Source: Micromonospora craterilacus
GTDB lineage: Bacteria > Actinomycetota > Actinomycetes > Mycobacteriales > Micromonosporaceae
Direction of reading: 5' to 3'
NCBI RefSeq assembly: GCF_003236315.1
Contig: NZ_POTY01000017.1
Coordinates: 1-46,443, forward strand
DNA: 46,443 nt
Shown: piece by piece, positions 17,054 to 25,900 of the stretch
Layout of the letters: every line of letters starts with the position of its first letter
How positions within the stretch are numbered: position 1 is the stretch's first letter
Notes under the pieces: generated by a model
Told to the model about the DNA's origin: nothing
The model's input: the letters and a program-made list of their open reading frames with translations, nothing else
The model's database searches: none
Position numbers and translations under genes: made by a program

Positions 17054-17926
17054 ATGCGAAACGGATCGAACCGGAACCCGTGGTCGCGTCGGACGGCCGC
17101 CGCCGGCGGGGCCGCGCTGAGCGCGCTCGTGCTCGGCCAACTGGCCCTCACCGGACCGGTGGCGGCGGTCCCCGGCCTGAGCATCAAGACGACGACCGGC
17201 CCCAGCAACAGCGTCGCGAAGTCGCAGAGCGCGACCTGCCCGGCCGGTACCAAGGTCATCGGCGGTGGCGGCGCCATCACCGGCTCCGGCCTCGGTCAGG
17301 TCGGCATGGACATCATGCGGCCGCTGATCGGCGGGGACGCGTACTCGGTGACCGGCCGGGAGGACGAGAACGGCGTCGCCGGCAACTGGGCGGTCACGGC
17401 GAGCGCGGTGTGCGCCACGCCGCCCGCGGGCCTGGTGACCGTGTCCGGCAGCTCGACGCCCAGCTTCGGCACGTCGAACTGGTTCGAGAAGTCCTGCCCG
17501 ACCGGCAAGCACGCCATCGGGGTCGGTGGCGCGGTCGTCGGGGCGTCGAACAGCGAAGTTGTCCTCGAGGATCTGCGCATCAACCAGAACAGCGTCGTGG
17601 TGGCAGGGGCCGAGGACGGCACCGGCTTCAGCGGCACCTGGTGGCTGGACGCCACCGCGATCTGCGCCGACCCGCTGCCCGGCGAGCAGCGTGTGATCAA
17701 CGACAGCGTCTACAGTTCCGCCTCCATCCAGTCGGTCACCGCCACCTGCCCCCCGGGCACGCGCGTGCACGGGGTGGGCGGCGAGATTCTCGGCGGCGAT
17801 GGCCAGGTGCGCCTGACCGAGATGCGGGCCACGACCTCGACCGTCGTCACCGTCCGCGCCATGGAGGACGAGGACGGCTTCGGCAGCAACTGGAAGGTCC
17901 GCGCGTACGCCGTCTGCGCGAACTGA
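17054..17926 (+). CDS. Secreted three-repeat protein
   Basis: Protein of 290 residues with an N-terminal signal peptide (basic NRNPWSRRT, hydrophobic GGAALSALVLGQLALTG, cleavage near AVA). Three tandem repeats of ~57-60 residues follow at 62-120, 148-204 and 232-288. Each opens with CPxGTxxxGxGG or a variant and closes with a W...AxAxCA segment, so each has a Cys pair (62/120, 148/204, 232/288) likely to form a disulfide. Each repeat carries a GxEDxxG or AMEDEDG turn. I know no function; it may be an extracellular binding or coat protein. ATG 17054 follows AAGGAAG. It is divergent from the sigma-fusion gene, with 138 bp between starts. Confidence 0.8.
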   Translation: MRNGSNRNPWSRRTAAAGGAALSALVLGQLALTGPVAAVPGLSIKTTTGPSNSVAKSQSATCPAGTKVIGGGGAITGSGLGQVGMDIMRPLIGGDAYSVTGREDENGVAGNWAVTASAVCATPPAGLVTVSGSSTPSFGTSNWFEKSCPTGKHAIGVGGAVVGASNSEVVLEDLRINQNSVVVAGAEDGTGFSGTWWLDATAICADPLPGEQRVINDSVYSSASIQSVTATCPPGTRVHGVGGEILGGDGQVRLTEMRATTSTVVTVRAMEDEDGFGSNWKVRAYAVCAN

Positions 17927-17942
17927 CCCGGCCGGTACCCGT

Positions 17943-17972
17943 GGTCCCGCGCCGGCCGCCCGGCGCGGGACC
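17943..17972 (+). terminator. Intrinsic terminator
   Basis: Stem GGTCCCGCGCCGG (17943-17955) and CCGGCGCGGGACC (17960-17972), 13 bp perfect with a 4-base loop, 17 bp after the secreted protein's stop. Confidence 0.85.
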
Positions 17973-18059
17973 GGGGGGCCGCCGGGCTGCTTGGTGAACG
18001 ACCAACCGGAACGGGTCGCCGGTCATCCGGCGGCCCGTCCGCGTGCTGGTCGGTGTTTG

Positions 18060-18239
18060 GCGCGGTAGCTTTCGTGCATCCCGCCGATGCAGTCATGAAT
18101 GGCAGCGATGCCGCAACGCTCGTTGGTATGTTGCCGACCATAAAGTCGCGGGCCTCGGCATCGATGGTGTCGGTCTTGCCGCGGCGGCGCCCGGTGGGCC
18201 TTGTCCAGCTGGTTGACCTCGATGACTGTCGGCGGCCAG
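18060..18239 (-). pseudogene. IS110-family transposase fragment
   Basis: The minus strand encodes PPTVIEVNQLDKAHR and then, after a frame change near 18185, RRRGKTDTIDAEARDF, the hallmark stretch of IS110-type DEDD transposases. Only ~60 residues survive. The upstream side is cut at about 18240, where an IS21-like left end begins, so the IS21 element probably inserted into or beside it. Confidence 0.65.
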
Positions 18240-19260
18240 TGAAAGATCCCCATAGGCCGCCAATTACCGCCCCGCTGATGGCCGGGGTTCTCCCCGTGGA
18301 TGGCCAGTTATCTCCCCGCTGATCATGACGAGACGCTGGTCGGCGAGGGTCGGCGGCGTGAAACGCGGCAGGGAGATCGTGGAAATCTTGGAGGCGTACG
18401 ACCTCACGGGCAGTTACCGTCCGGCAGCCGAGTTGGCCGGGTGTGACCACCACACCGTGGCCCGGTATGTGAAGTTGCGGGCCGAGGGGCGCAGCCCGGA
18501 GGGGCGGACCCAGCGGGCCCGGCCGATCGACGAGTTCATGGACAAGATCGAGGAGTTGGTGGCCCGCTCGGGCGGCCGGGTCCGCGCCGATGTGGTGCAC
18601 CGGCGGATCACCGCGATGGGCTTCGCCGGCGGGGAACGCACCACCCGCCGGGCCGTCGCCGCGGTGAAGAAGTCCTGGCAGGCCGGGCAGCGGCGGGTGT
18701 TCCGCCCGTGGATCCCGGAGCCGGGGCTGTGGCTGCAGTTCGACTGGGGCGAAGGGCCCACGCATCGGCGGCCGGCGCACGACGTTGTGGCGCGCGTGGC
18801 TGCCCTGGTCGAGGTTCCGGATGGTGATCCCGGTGCTGGACAAGACCCTGCCGACGGTCGTGGCCCGCCTGGACGCCACCCTGCGACGGTTCGGCGGGGT
18901 GCCGGCCTACGTGCTGACCGACAACGAGAAGACGATCACGGTGGAGCACGTCGCGGACATCGTCGTCAGAAATCCGGAGATCGTGCAGGTGGCCCGGCAT
19001 TACGGGATGACGATCCGCACCTGCGTGCCGGCGGACCCACAGTCCAAGGGCGGCGCCGAGAACACCGTGAAGATCGCCAAGGCGGACCTGGTGCCCACCA
19101 GCGCGAACCTGCTCGGCCAGTACCGCACGTTCGCCGAGCTGGAGGCGGCCTGCCGCGACTTCACCGACGAGGTCAACGCCCGAATCCACCGCGACACCCG
19201 ACGCCGCGGTCCATGGGCCGCTGGCGCCACAGGCGTCTGCTGCGGGTGATCCGCTGGGCG
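18240..19260 (+). mobile_element. Truncated IS21-family element
   Basis: The left end begins about TGAAAGATCCCC (18240). Three degenerate tandem units follow, each starting GGCC and ending with CCCCG then a GAT or GGAT (18254-18322), resembling the repeated transposase-binding sites of IS21 ends. An istA-like gene follows, but no istB and no right end are visible, so the element is incomplete. The right boundary is uncertain. Confidence 0.6.
18325..19249 (+). pseudogene. IS21 transposase (IstA-like), frameshifted and truncated
   Basis: The first frame gives an N-terminal HTH (SYRPAAELAGCDHHTVARYV) and reaches WLQFDWGEGPT, which holds the first catalytic Asp. An extra base near 18761-18763 moves the frame to IGGRRTTLWRAWLPWSRF. 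That frame continues with LTDNEKTITVEH (second Asp) and KGGAENTVKIAKADLVP (Glu), up to VNARIHRDTRR. It then leaves the family sequence and ends at 19249, so the C-terminus is lost. Inactive. Confidence 0.8.
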
Positions 19261-19526
19261 GAGGTTCGCCGCCGGTGATCCCGGTGACCAGCAGGAGGGT
19301 CTGTGGATCTAACGGCTCTGTCTCACATTCGACACACTCCCACGGCTTTGCACCAAAGTACCGAAGGTCGGATGGCCGTGAGGGGGCCTACCTTCCCGGC
19401 AACCAGACCGAGGGAGGTTGCGCGGCGCTGATGCGCCGTTACGCCCTATGCTTTGAGGGTCCGCACACGCAGTGGCCGTCGGGGCGACAAGGGGGAGCGG
19501 GAAACTTCCGGGACGGTCAGCTCAGG

Positions 19527-19671
19527 ACGGACCAGTATCGCCTTCTGCAGGCTGTATACGAGCACTTCCGTTGCCACGGGTACCTGGCCGACCTTCGACG
19601 AGATTGACCGGCAGCTCGATCGCGGGCGGCGGCCGCTCGACGCCGGGAAGCTCGCGCGGTCCGCCAGTTGA
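19527..19671 (+). pseudogene. Fragment of a hypothetical protein with a frameshift
   Basis: Two frames join into DQYRLLQAVYEHFRCHG plus TWPTFDEIDRQLDRG, a pattern I associate with the N-terminus of actinobacterial hypothetical proteins. One extra T near 19582 breaks it, and it ends at 19671 after GKLARSAS. The stretch 19278-19526 ahead of it contains no gene I can support. Confidence 0.4.
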
Positions 19672-19849
19672 ACACATGACCAGCGACCCGGCTGCTTGCC
19701 GTGGCGGCACCTCGCCGATCACGACGCCTGAGCCGCCGTCCCTGGCCGTCCACACCTGCGCAGGATTCCGCCGTCCTGTCGCCGCAACGTGCGACGCGGT
19801 CGCGCGTACGCCGGCACTCGCCGTCCGGACTGCCGTGGCGGCGGCCGAA

Positions 19850-21343
19850 TCATCGGTCCCGGTCGTCCGGTGCTGGCGGGGATTCCACCATCCCGGCGAG
19901 AAGCGTGGCCAGCGGCACGGTGGCGAATCCGACCCGGGCGTCGCTGGCCCCGTATGGCAGCCACAGCTCGCCGTCGTGGATGAGGCCGCCGCAGGAGTAG
20001 ACGACGTTGGGGACGTATCCGTCGCGGTCGGCGTTGTCGGGTGTCAGGAGTGCGCCGGGGAGCCGCGCGACGACTCGTTCCGGTCGATGCAGGTCGAGCA
20101 GGAGCGCGCCGATGGCGTACCGGCGCATCGGGCCGACCCCGTGGGTGAGTACGAGCCAGCCGGCATCGGTTTCGATGGGCGATCCGCAGTTGCCGACCTG
20201 GATCAGTTCCCAGCTGTCGCGGGGGCCGTGCAGGGGCAGCGGATCCTGCCATCGGTTCTCGGCGTCGAGGCAGGTCAGGCCGATGGTCTCGCCGTCGGCG
20301 CGGCACAGGGCGAGGTGCCGGCCGCCGATGGTACGGGGAAACAGTGCGACGCCCTTGTTGCGGACGCCCGGCCCGCGCATCGGGGTGATCTCGAAGCGGC
20401 GCAGGTCGCCGCTGGCTAGCATGCGGGTGGCGATGCGACGTCCGTCGTAGGCGGTGTAGGTGGCCCGGTACACCGGTCCGGACTCGTCGAGGAACCGGAC
20501 GAACCGGGCGTCCTCCATGCCGTTGCTCTCTGCCGGGGTGGCCGGCCAGAGCACCCGTTGGTGCAGGGCGGTGTCGGCGGGGAAGGTCGTGGCGTAGCTG
20601 GCGGCGTTGGTGCGGCGCAGGTGTTCGAGGGTGCTCCCTCCGGTGCTGCGGTAGAGCAGGTCCGGTGGCAGGTCGCCGAGCACCCGCTCGAAGGTGGCCT
20701 CGTCGTAGCGTTCGGGCAGGGCGTCCAGCACGGTGGCGGTGATCTCGTTGTCGCAGTCCACCTCGGTCAGGCCGGCGGCGAGGAGGTCCCGACGGTGCCG
20801 TACGCCGGCCCGCTGCCCGACGACCAGCGGGCCGGTACGGTCGGCGACGGTGAGTCGGCGCTCGGGTCCGATGACCGCGGTGGCGAACCCGATGGACGAC
20901 AGGTGGCCCTCGCCGATCTGGCGCAGGCTGACCGCGACGCGCAGTTGCTTGCTGCCCAGGCCGGTCTGGTCGGGGTGGGCCACCATCGACGGGTTGCACA
21001 GCGCGGCCGCCTCGACGGCGTATTCGTGGCTGAAGTAGGCGCCGATCAGGAGGCGGGTGGTGGGGGACAGGTCCCGGGTTCGCGCGGCCCGGTGTCGGAC
21101 CAGGTCGTGGTGGTGGTGGAAGGTGCCGTCCAGGTCGCGGTGCCGGACGCCGAAGCGGCGGAACGTGTCCCTCAGCAGCCTGCCCGTCTCCTCGTCGTCG
21201 AGGTGCGCGACACGGTCGATGAGCGCCCCCGCGCGGGTGCGTACCACAGCCGCGTCCTCACCTGGAACGAAGAGCTTGACGATGACCCGGCCCGGATCCG
21301 GGGCGAGGGTGACACCGTGCCGGACGGCTAGGGTGCCGGTCAC
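19850..21343 (-). CDS. GH130-family glycosidase or phosphorylase
   Basis: Protein of 497 residues. A small N-terminal domain of ~95 residues precedes the five-bladed propeller region. The catalytic motif is NGMEDARF (Glu277, Asp278), matching the EDPR-type motif of GH130, whose Asp is the general acid. Blades with ATYTAYDG, NKGVALFPRTIGG and GNCGSPIETDAGWLVLTHG follow. GH130 enzymes hydrolyse or phosphorolyse beta-mannosides; whether this one uses water or phosphate cannot be told here. No signal peptide, so intracellular. The start is GTG 21343, overlapping the preceding TGA in a GTGA; an ORF extension to 21463 is spurious. Last gene of the operon. Confidence 0.8.
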   Translation of the reverse strand: MTGTLAVRHGVTLAPDPGRVIVKLFVPGEDAAVVRTRAGALIDRVAHLDDEETGRLLRDTFRRFGVRHRDLDGTFHHHHDLVRHRAARTRDLSPTTRLLIGAYFSHEYAVEAAALCNPSMVAHPDQTGLGSKQLRVAVSLRQIGEGHLSSIGFATAVIGPERRLTVADRTGPLVVGQRAGVRHRRDLLAAGLTEVDCDNEITATVLDALPERYDEATFERVLGDLPPDLLYRSTGGSTLEHLRRTNAASYATTFPADTALHQRVLWPATPAESNGMEDARFVRFLDESGPVYRATYTAYDGRRIATRMLASGDLRRFEITPMRGPGVRNKGVALFPRTIGGRHLALCRADGETIGLTCLDAENRWQDPLPLHGPRDSWELIQVGNCGSPIETDAGWLVLTHGVGPMRRYAIGALLLDLHRPERVVARLPGALLTPDNADRDGYVPNVVYSCGGLIHDGELWLPYGASDARVGFATVPLATLLAGMVESPPAPDDRDR

Positions 21344-22392
21344 GACCACCGCCGGGCGTGCTGCAGCGTGGAGATGAGCGCGAGGGTGGACTCGGCGCCC
21401 TGATTGAGGTTGGGGCCGTGCGGGGTCAGGCCGTCGTAGCCGCCGCCGGTCGCCGGATCCCACATCCGCGTGCCGATGTCATTGTCGCCGAGAAACCAGC
21501 CGACCGCCTGCTCTACTCCGGCCTCCCAGCCGGGGTCGCCGGTGATCGTGGCGGCCGTCGCGCAGGCGTCGGCGAAGGCGGCGACCTCGATGGGCTGCTG
21601 GTCGTGGCGGAGCCGCGCCGCGCCGCATGCCCACCCGGCGGCCGGCACGACCGACAGCCGTCCCCTGCGTTGTTGTACGTCGCGCAGCCAGTTCAGCATC
21701 CGCAGCCCGTCGTCGAGCGGTGGGCCGTCGTGGCGGAGCTGGCTGGCGGCGATGACGACCTCGGCGAGGGCCGCGCTGGCGTAGGTCAGCCGCTCCTGCG
21801 GCCAGGGCCACTGCGGGTCGGGTCCGGGGGCGCCGATCGTGGTGGCCGCGTCGGCCAGCAGCGCGGCTGCGGCGGCGTGGGCCGGGTGGCGGCGCAGTAC
21901 CTCGGCGGCGCCGAGTCCGGCGAAGGCCATCGCGTGCGGGGCCCGGGAGCGCCGGGTGGCGCCCCGGCTGAAGGCGACGAGCGCCTCCTCCCGGATCCAG
22001 GCGGCGGGACTGCGGGCGGCGGCGGTGCCCAGCCCCCACAGTGCCCGGCCCCACCAGTCGCCGAGGCCGGGCTGGTCGGTCCAGCGCCGGTCGTGACCGA
22101 GCCGGTTGCGGAAGGCGCCGGCGGCGTCCTGCGCGTGGGTCAGGAAGGCGAGGTAGCGCTCCGCGAGCCGGAGCACCTCCTCGGTCGGCTCCGGCTGGCG
22201 GCTGGTGACGACCAGGCCGCGCGCGACATCGTCGGTGCAGTAGCCGTGCTCGCGGCGGACGATGGCGTGCCGGGCGTGTTCGAACAGGCCGGTGTCGTCG
22301 CTCAACCGGCTCAGGTGCGCGAAGCTCGGTCGGGGCACCGGCTGCCGGAGGCCGCTGTCCGGCATGCTGGGTCGGCCGGTGGTCGCGGTCAC
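21340..22392 (-). CDS. Alpha/alpha-barrel-like protein of the glycan operon
   Basis: Protein of 350 residues, rich in helices with repeated aromatic turns: REHGYCTDDVARGL near the N-terminus, GDWWGRALWGLG, WPQERLTYASAALAEV and MWDPATGGGYDGLTPHG near the end. The pattern suggests an (alpha/alpha)6 barrel as in several glycoside-active families; relatives are often labelled glycosyltransferase or glycosidase without proof. The Asp residues in YCTDDVARG and the Glu-rich WPQERL are possible active-site acids, which is inference. GTG 22392 overlaps the TGA of the upstream GT4 gene, and its own TGA overlaps the GH130 start, so it is coupled on both sides. Confidence 0.7.
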   Translation of the reverse strand: MTATTGRPSMPDSGLRQPVPRPSFAHLSRLSDDTGLFEHARHAIVRREHGYCTDDVARGLVVTSRQPEPTEEVLRLAERYLAFLTHAQDAAGAFRNRLGHDRRWTDQPGLGDWWGRALWGLGTAAARSPAAWIREEALVAFSRGATRRSRAPHAMAFAGLGAAEVLRRHPAHAAAAALLADAATTIGAPGPDPQWPWPQERLTYASAALAEVVIAASQLRHDGPPLDDGLRMLNWLRDVQQRRGRLSVVPAAGWACGAARLRHDQQPIEVAAFADACATAATITGDPGWEAGVEQAVGWFLGDNDIGTRMWDPATGGGYDGLTPHGPNLNQGAESTLALISTLQHARRWS

Positions 22393-23525
22393 GCCGACAC
22401 CGCGCCGACCACGGAGGCGCGGGTGGCGATGAGCCGCTCGGCGAGGCTGCCGTAGCGGGCCGCCACGACCGGCCAGCGCAGGTCCGCGGCCAGTGGCCGG
22501 ATGCGGCCGGCCAGCCGGGCGGCCAGGCCCGGTTCGGTGAGGATCCGTCGGATGGCGGCGGCCAGCGCCGCCGAGTCCCGATGGGGTACGACCAGACCGG
22601 GGCCGCCGGTGAGCAGTTCGACGGCGTGCGGGAACGCGGTGGCCACCACGGGTATCCCGGCGGCCACCGCCTCGATGAGCACCCCGGAGGTGACCTGCTC
22701 GCGGGAGTCATAGGGCAGCACGACCACGTCGGCGGAGCGGATCAACCGGCCGAGGGTGGGCCGGTCGTGGTAGACGTTCTGGTAGTCGATGGCGTGCGCG
22801 ACGCCCAGCTGCGCGCCGAGGCGGTGCAGTCCCGCCCGGTACGCCTCCCCCTGGTGCGCGACCACCTTCGGGTGGGTCCGGCCCGCGAGGGTGTAAGTGG
22901 GGGTCGGGTCGAGGTCCTGCAACCGCGCGAGCGCCCGTAGCGACCATTCGACGCCCTTGCCGGGGCCGAGCAGCCCCCAGGTCAGCAGATGCGGGCGGGT
23001 ACGGCGATCGGCGGGTACGCCCACGTGCTCGGCGACACCGTGCGGGATGACCGTGACCTTGTCCGGGGGCACGGTGTAGCCGACGAGTAGCCGGTCGCGG
23101 GCGGTGTCGGTCATCGTGACGACCGCCCCGGCGACGGCGACGATCTGCTCGAGCAGGGACTTCTGCCGGGCGGTGGGCTGGCGGAGCACGGTGTGCAGGA
23201 CGACGATGCTCGGCACGGTGAGCCGGCGCAGCAACGGCAGGATGTCCTCGCCGTCGGCGCCCGGGTAGATGCCGTATTCGTGCTGGACGACGGCGACGTC
23301 GAAGGTGTTCAGGGCGGCGGCGGCGTCCCGCCATCCGACCGGGGTGCGCGTCGACCAGGTGTGCACGACCTCGGGTCCGGTCCGCTGGTCGTCGCCGTTC
23401 TCGCTGACCCGCACGATGCCGCCATGGGTGCCGTCGGCGCTCAGGTGGGCGGCGAGGGCCGAGTTGAAGGTGGCCAGTCCGCACCGGGTCGGCGGGTGGG
23501 TGCTGAGAAATCCGTAGCGGGGCAT
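22389..23525 (-). CDS. Glycosyltransferase family 4
   Basis: GT-B glycosyltransferase of 378 residues. The N-terminal acceptor domain opens YGFLSTHPPTRCGLATFNSA with the Gly-rich loop. The C-terminal donor domain has VTVIPHGVAEHV, LLTWGLLGPGKGVEWSLRAL and YDSREQVTSGVLIEAVAAG. In the last, the usual EX7E has Gln or a shifted Glu at its first position, so donor handling may differ. It would move a sugar from a nucleotide donor to an unknown acceptor in the cytoplasm or at the inner membrane face. ATG 23525; 151 bp separate it from the preceding GT4 gene, and a GTGA overlap ties it to the next. Confidence 0.85.
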   Translation of the reverse strand: MPRYGFLSTHPPTRCGLATFNSALAAHLSADGTHGGIVRVSENGDDQRTGPEVVHTWSTRTPVGWRDAAAALNTFDVAVVQHEYGIYPGADGEDILPLLRRLTVPSIVVLHTVLRQPTARQKSLLEQIVAVAGAVVTMTDTARDRLLVGYTVPPDKVTVIPHGVAEHVGVPADRRTRPHLLTWGLLGPGKGVEWSLRALARLQDLDPTPTYTLAGRTHPKVVAHQGEAYRAGLHRLGAQLGVAHAIDYQNVYHDRPTLGRLIRSADVVVLPYDSREQVTSGVLIEAVAAGIPVVATAFPHAVELLTGGPGLVVPHRDSAALAAAIRRILTEPGLAARLAGRIRPLAADLRWPVVAARYGSLAERLIATRASVVGAVSA

Positions 23526-23676
23526 GGATTATGGGGCCTTCCGGTTGTCGACCATCGCCTGAGTACAGCGGCGGTCTCACGCGGTGACGGCGCACGCCGG
23601 CCAGCGTGTGTGGCCGGCGGAACGGATTCGAGGGCGGGCCGTTGCAAAGTCAGCAATCGACGGTCGCCCGGCGGGT

Positions 23677-24681
23677 TCAGCGGTGCGCGAGGTGGTCGTA
23701 GACGGACAGGTAGTCGGTGACCATCCGGTCCGCGCCGAAACGCTGCCGGGCCCGCTCCCGGCAGCCGGCCCGGTCGAGCCCGGCGGCCTCGGCGACCGCG
23801 TCGACGGCCTGCTCGACCGTGTGCGCGAGAAACCCCGTCACCCCCTCGTCGACGACCTCCGGCATGGACCCGCGCGCATACGCGACGACCGGCGTGCCAC
23901 AGACCATCGACTCCACCACCGACAGTCCGAACGGCTCGTCGAAGGCGATCGGGTGCAGCAGGGCGGTACTGGCGCCCAGCACCTCCGCGCGCCGTCGAGG
24001 GCCGACGGACCCGAGGAAGATGACCTGCTCACCGTCGATGTGTGGGGCCACCTGTTCGGCGAAGTACCGCTCGTCCTGAACGATGCCGCAGATAGTCAGG
24101 GGCCGGCCGGCGCGGCGGGCGATCTCGACGGCGGTGTGGGTGCCCTTGTCGGGATGGATCCGGCCGAACGCGGCCAGTCCGGGGCCGGCGTCGCGGGTGA
24201 ACGGCAGCCCGGTGAGGTCGACGCCGTGGTGCACCGTGGCGATGTAGTCGAGCTCGGTGCTCCGGTCGGCGTCGGAGATCGACACGTAGGACGAGCGGGC
24301 CCGGGCGTACGCGGGGAGGATCCCCGCGCCGGAGAAGCCGTGGACGGTGGTGAGCAGTGGGGCGCGGCAGTGTTCGGCAAAGGCCAGCGGCAGCCAGTCG
24401 AGGTGGCTGTGCACCAGGTCGAACTGCCCGGAGCGGGCCATCGCGTGGGAGACGTGCATCGCCTCCCACACCCGGCCGTCCATGTCCGGATCGTCGGCGT
24501 ACCCCCGTGGGGACACGCCGTCGAGGGCGGCGGTGGTGACGGAGTCCAGCGTCGCGAAGAGGGTCACGTCCACGCCACGGGTGACCAGCCCTTCGGCGAG
24601 CAGGCCGGTCACCTGCTCCCAGGGGCCGTAGTGGTGTGGTGGTGTTCGCCAGGCCACCGGTCCGAGCAGGGCGACCCTCAC
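23677..24681 (-). CDS. Glycosyltransferase family 4
   Basis: GT-B enzyme of 334 residues. The N-terminus reads VRVALLGPVAWRTPPHHYGP, with the glycine loop and acceptor side. The C-terminal half has FGRIHPDKGTHTAVEIARR and the canonical EX7E, EPFGLSVVE, in a HPIAFDEPFG context that resembles ADP- or UDP-sugar using synthases. The start is GTG 24681, whose bases overlap the TGA of the 57-residue protein; the longer frame to 24879 is the shadow of that small gene. Acceptor unknown. It likely acts with the second GT4 and the GH130 enzyme. Confidence 0.85.
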   Translation of the reverse strand: MRVALLGPVAWRTPPHHYGPWEQVTGLLAEGLVTRGVDVTLFATLDSVTTAALDGVSPRGYADDPDMDGRVWEAMHVSHAMARSGQFDLVHSHLDWLPLAFAEHCRAPLLTTVHGFSGAGILPAYARARSSYVSISDADRSTELDYIATVHHGVDLTGLPFTRDAGPGLAAFGRIHPDKGTHTAVEIARRAGRPLTICGIVQDERYFAEQVAPHIDGEQVIFLGSVGPRRRAEVLGASTALLHPIAFDEPFGLSVVESMVCGTPVVAYARGSMPEVVDEGVTGFLAHTVEQAVDAVAEAAGLDRAGCRERARQRFGADRMVTDYLSVYDHLAHR

Positions 24682-24851
24682 GGGGACGGCGCGTCGGCGA
24701 GGTCGGCCGGATCCAGACGCAGGGTGGCGAGCAGCCCGACGTGCTCCTGGAGGTCCACCCGCTCTGGTAGTTCGCGCTCGACCCAGTCGGCCCTGACCTG
24801 CTGGCCGCGGTCGCGAAGAACGCTGACGATCCGGTGCCTGGCAATCCTCAT
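24678..24851 (-). CDS. Small conserved protein, 57 residues (copy 1)
   Basis: Function unknown. It reads [19 protein letters not shown] at the start and ends LRLDPADLADAPSP, acidic and helical with an amphipathic middle (ADWVERELPERVDLQEHVG). ATG 24851 follows GAGGAG. It overlaps its upstream neighbour in ATGA and its downstream GT4 in GTGA. A paralogue with ~70% identity lies at 29642-29815. Conservation of two copies in frame argues that it is real. It may act as an adaptor of the neighbouring enzymes, which is only inference. Confidence 0.75.
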   Translation of the reverse strand: MRIARHRIVSVLRDRGQQVRADWVERELPERVDLQEHVGLLATLRLDPADLADAPSP

Positions 24852-25087
24852 CGAATACTCCTCGTAATGCCGTCCGCAACGGTCATGCTCGCGGACGGCG
24901 GTGTGGACGCGCCGGTCGAATCCCACCACCGGCCGTCGGGGTGACAGTGAGTGACCTGTCGGTTGCCGGGGGTCGGAAGCGGAACGCCGACCGCACTGCC
25001 CGTGCGGCATGAACGGCGTGACCGAACGCCGGTCCGGACGGCGAGTACGCAGACGAGGGCTCCGACGGTTCGTCCTGGTGTGGTCAT
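24848..25087 (-). CDS. Small hypothetical protein, 79 residues
   Basis: Not recognised. It opens [17 protein letters not shown], a mildly hydrophobic stretch, followed by a basic region and a tail with [14 protein letters not shown]. It is supported by 4-bp ATGA overlaps at both ends, with the pyrophosphatase and with the 57-residue gene. DNA similarity over its 3' part to the region just upstream of 29815 (RWWDPTSAS) also supports it. An inverted repeat GCCGTCCGC/GCGGACGGC (24869-24899) lies inside its 3' end. It could instead be a leader that relays ribosomes. Confidence 0.45.
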   Translation of the reverse strand: MTTPGRTVGALVCVLAVRTGVRSRRSCRTGSAVGVPLPTPGNRQVTHCHPDGRWWDSTGASTPPSASMTVADGITRSIR

Positions 25088-25584
25088 CCGACAGAGGTCG
25101 GCTGGGAGGCGCGTTCCTGTGAACGTCCGATCTCCGCCTCGGCTTCGGTCCAGCCCGCCCAGATCCCGTGTTCGACGTCGACGCTCTTGCTCGGCTCCAG
25201 GTCCTTGTACACGTCGAAGAAGTGTTGGATCTCCCGCCTGTGGAAGGGCTCCAGATCCGTGATGTCGCCCAGGTACGCGAGGCGGGGGTCAGCTGTGGGA
25301 ACGCACAGCACCTTCGGGTCGGGCCCCTTCTCGTCCTGCATCCGGGACATGCCGATGGCCCGGCATCGGATGAGGCAGCCGGGAAAGGTCGGCTCCTGTA
25401 CCAGCACCAGCGCGTCAAGGGGGTCGGTGTCTTCGCCGAGGGTGTGTTCGATGAAGCCGTAGTCGGCCGGGTACTGGGTAGCGGTGAACAGGGTGCGGTC
25501 CAGCCGGATGCGGCCGGTCTGGCGATCCATTTCGTATTTGTTGCGTGTTCCCTTGGGGATCTCGATGGTGACGTCGAACTCCAT
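25084..25584 (-). CDS. ppa: Inorganic pyrophosphatase (family I)
   Basis: Soluble Mg-dependent enzyme of 166 residues splitting pyrophosphate into two phosphates. Visible: [26 protein letters not shown], the metal-binding signature [10 protein letters not shown] (usual form D.DP.D) and [18 protein letters not shown]. Some positions normally strict are changed ([16 protein letters not shown]), so it may be a second, specialised copy rather than the housekeeping enzyme. First gene of the glycan operon: removing pyrophosphate favours nucleotide-sugar formation and a released phosphate could feed a GH130 phosphorylase. Its TGA overlaps the next ATG. Confidence 0.92.
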   Translation of the reverse strand: MEFDVTIEIPKGTRNKYEMDRQTGRIRLDRTLFTATQYPADYGFIEHTLGEDTDPLDALVLVQEPTFPGCLIRCRAIGMSRMQDEKGPDPKVLCVPTADPRLAYLGDITDLEPFHRREIQHFFDVYKDLEPSKSVDVEHGIWAGWTEAEAEIGRSQERASQPTSVG

Positions 25585-25842
25585 GCGGTTGCTCCGCTCT
25601 TCGGACCTTCAGTCGGTGACCGGCCGTCGGTCTGGTCGGTGATGAACACGGCAATCTCGCTGCCGGGTGCGTGTCGAACACCGACAACGACACGACCGGT
25701 CGGTAGCGGTGGCGGCTGGCTCGGCGAGGCAAACGCAGGCACCTCGACAACAGATGAGTGGAGTCGGCCGCGTCCGGCGTCCCGATGTCCTTCCCCGATT
25801 GTTGCCTCTTTCGCGTCTGGTGGACCGCGGTCAGTGATGGCT
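25585..25842. other. Promoter region of the pyrophosphatase operon
   Basis: About 260 bp with no gene I can support. It lies between the operon's first start and the terminator of the next gene block, so the operon promoter should be here, but no clear -35/-10 pair is evident. Confidence 0.35.
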
Positions 25843-25867
25843 CCGGGACCTCGAACCGAGGTCCCGG
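25843..25867 (-). terminator. Intrinsic terminator
   Basis: Stem CCGGGACCTCG (25843-25853) and CGAGGTCCCGG (25857-25867), 11 bp with a 3-base loop, 34 bp past the DUF5994 stop. It separates that block from the pyrophosphatase operon. Confidence 0.8.
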
Positions 25868-25900
25868 ACCCGCGCCCCCGGCCCGGGCCGGTTGGAGCTG

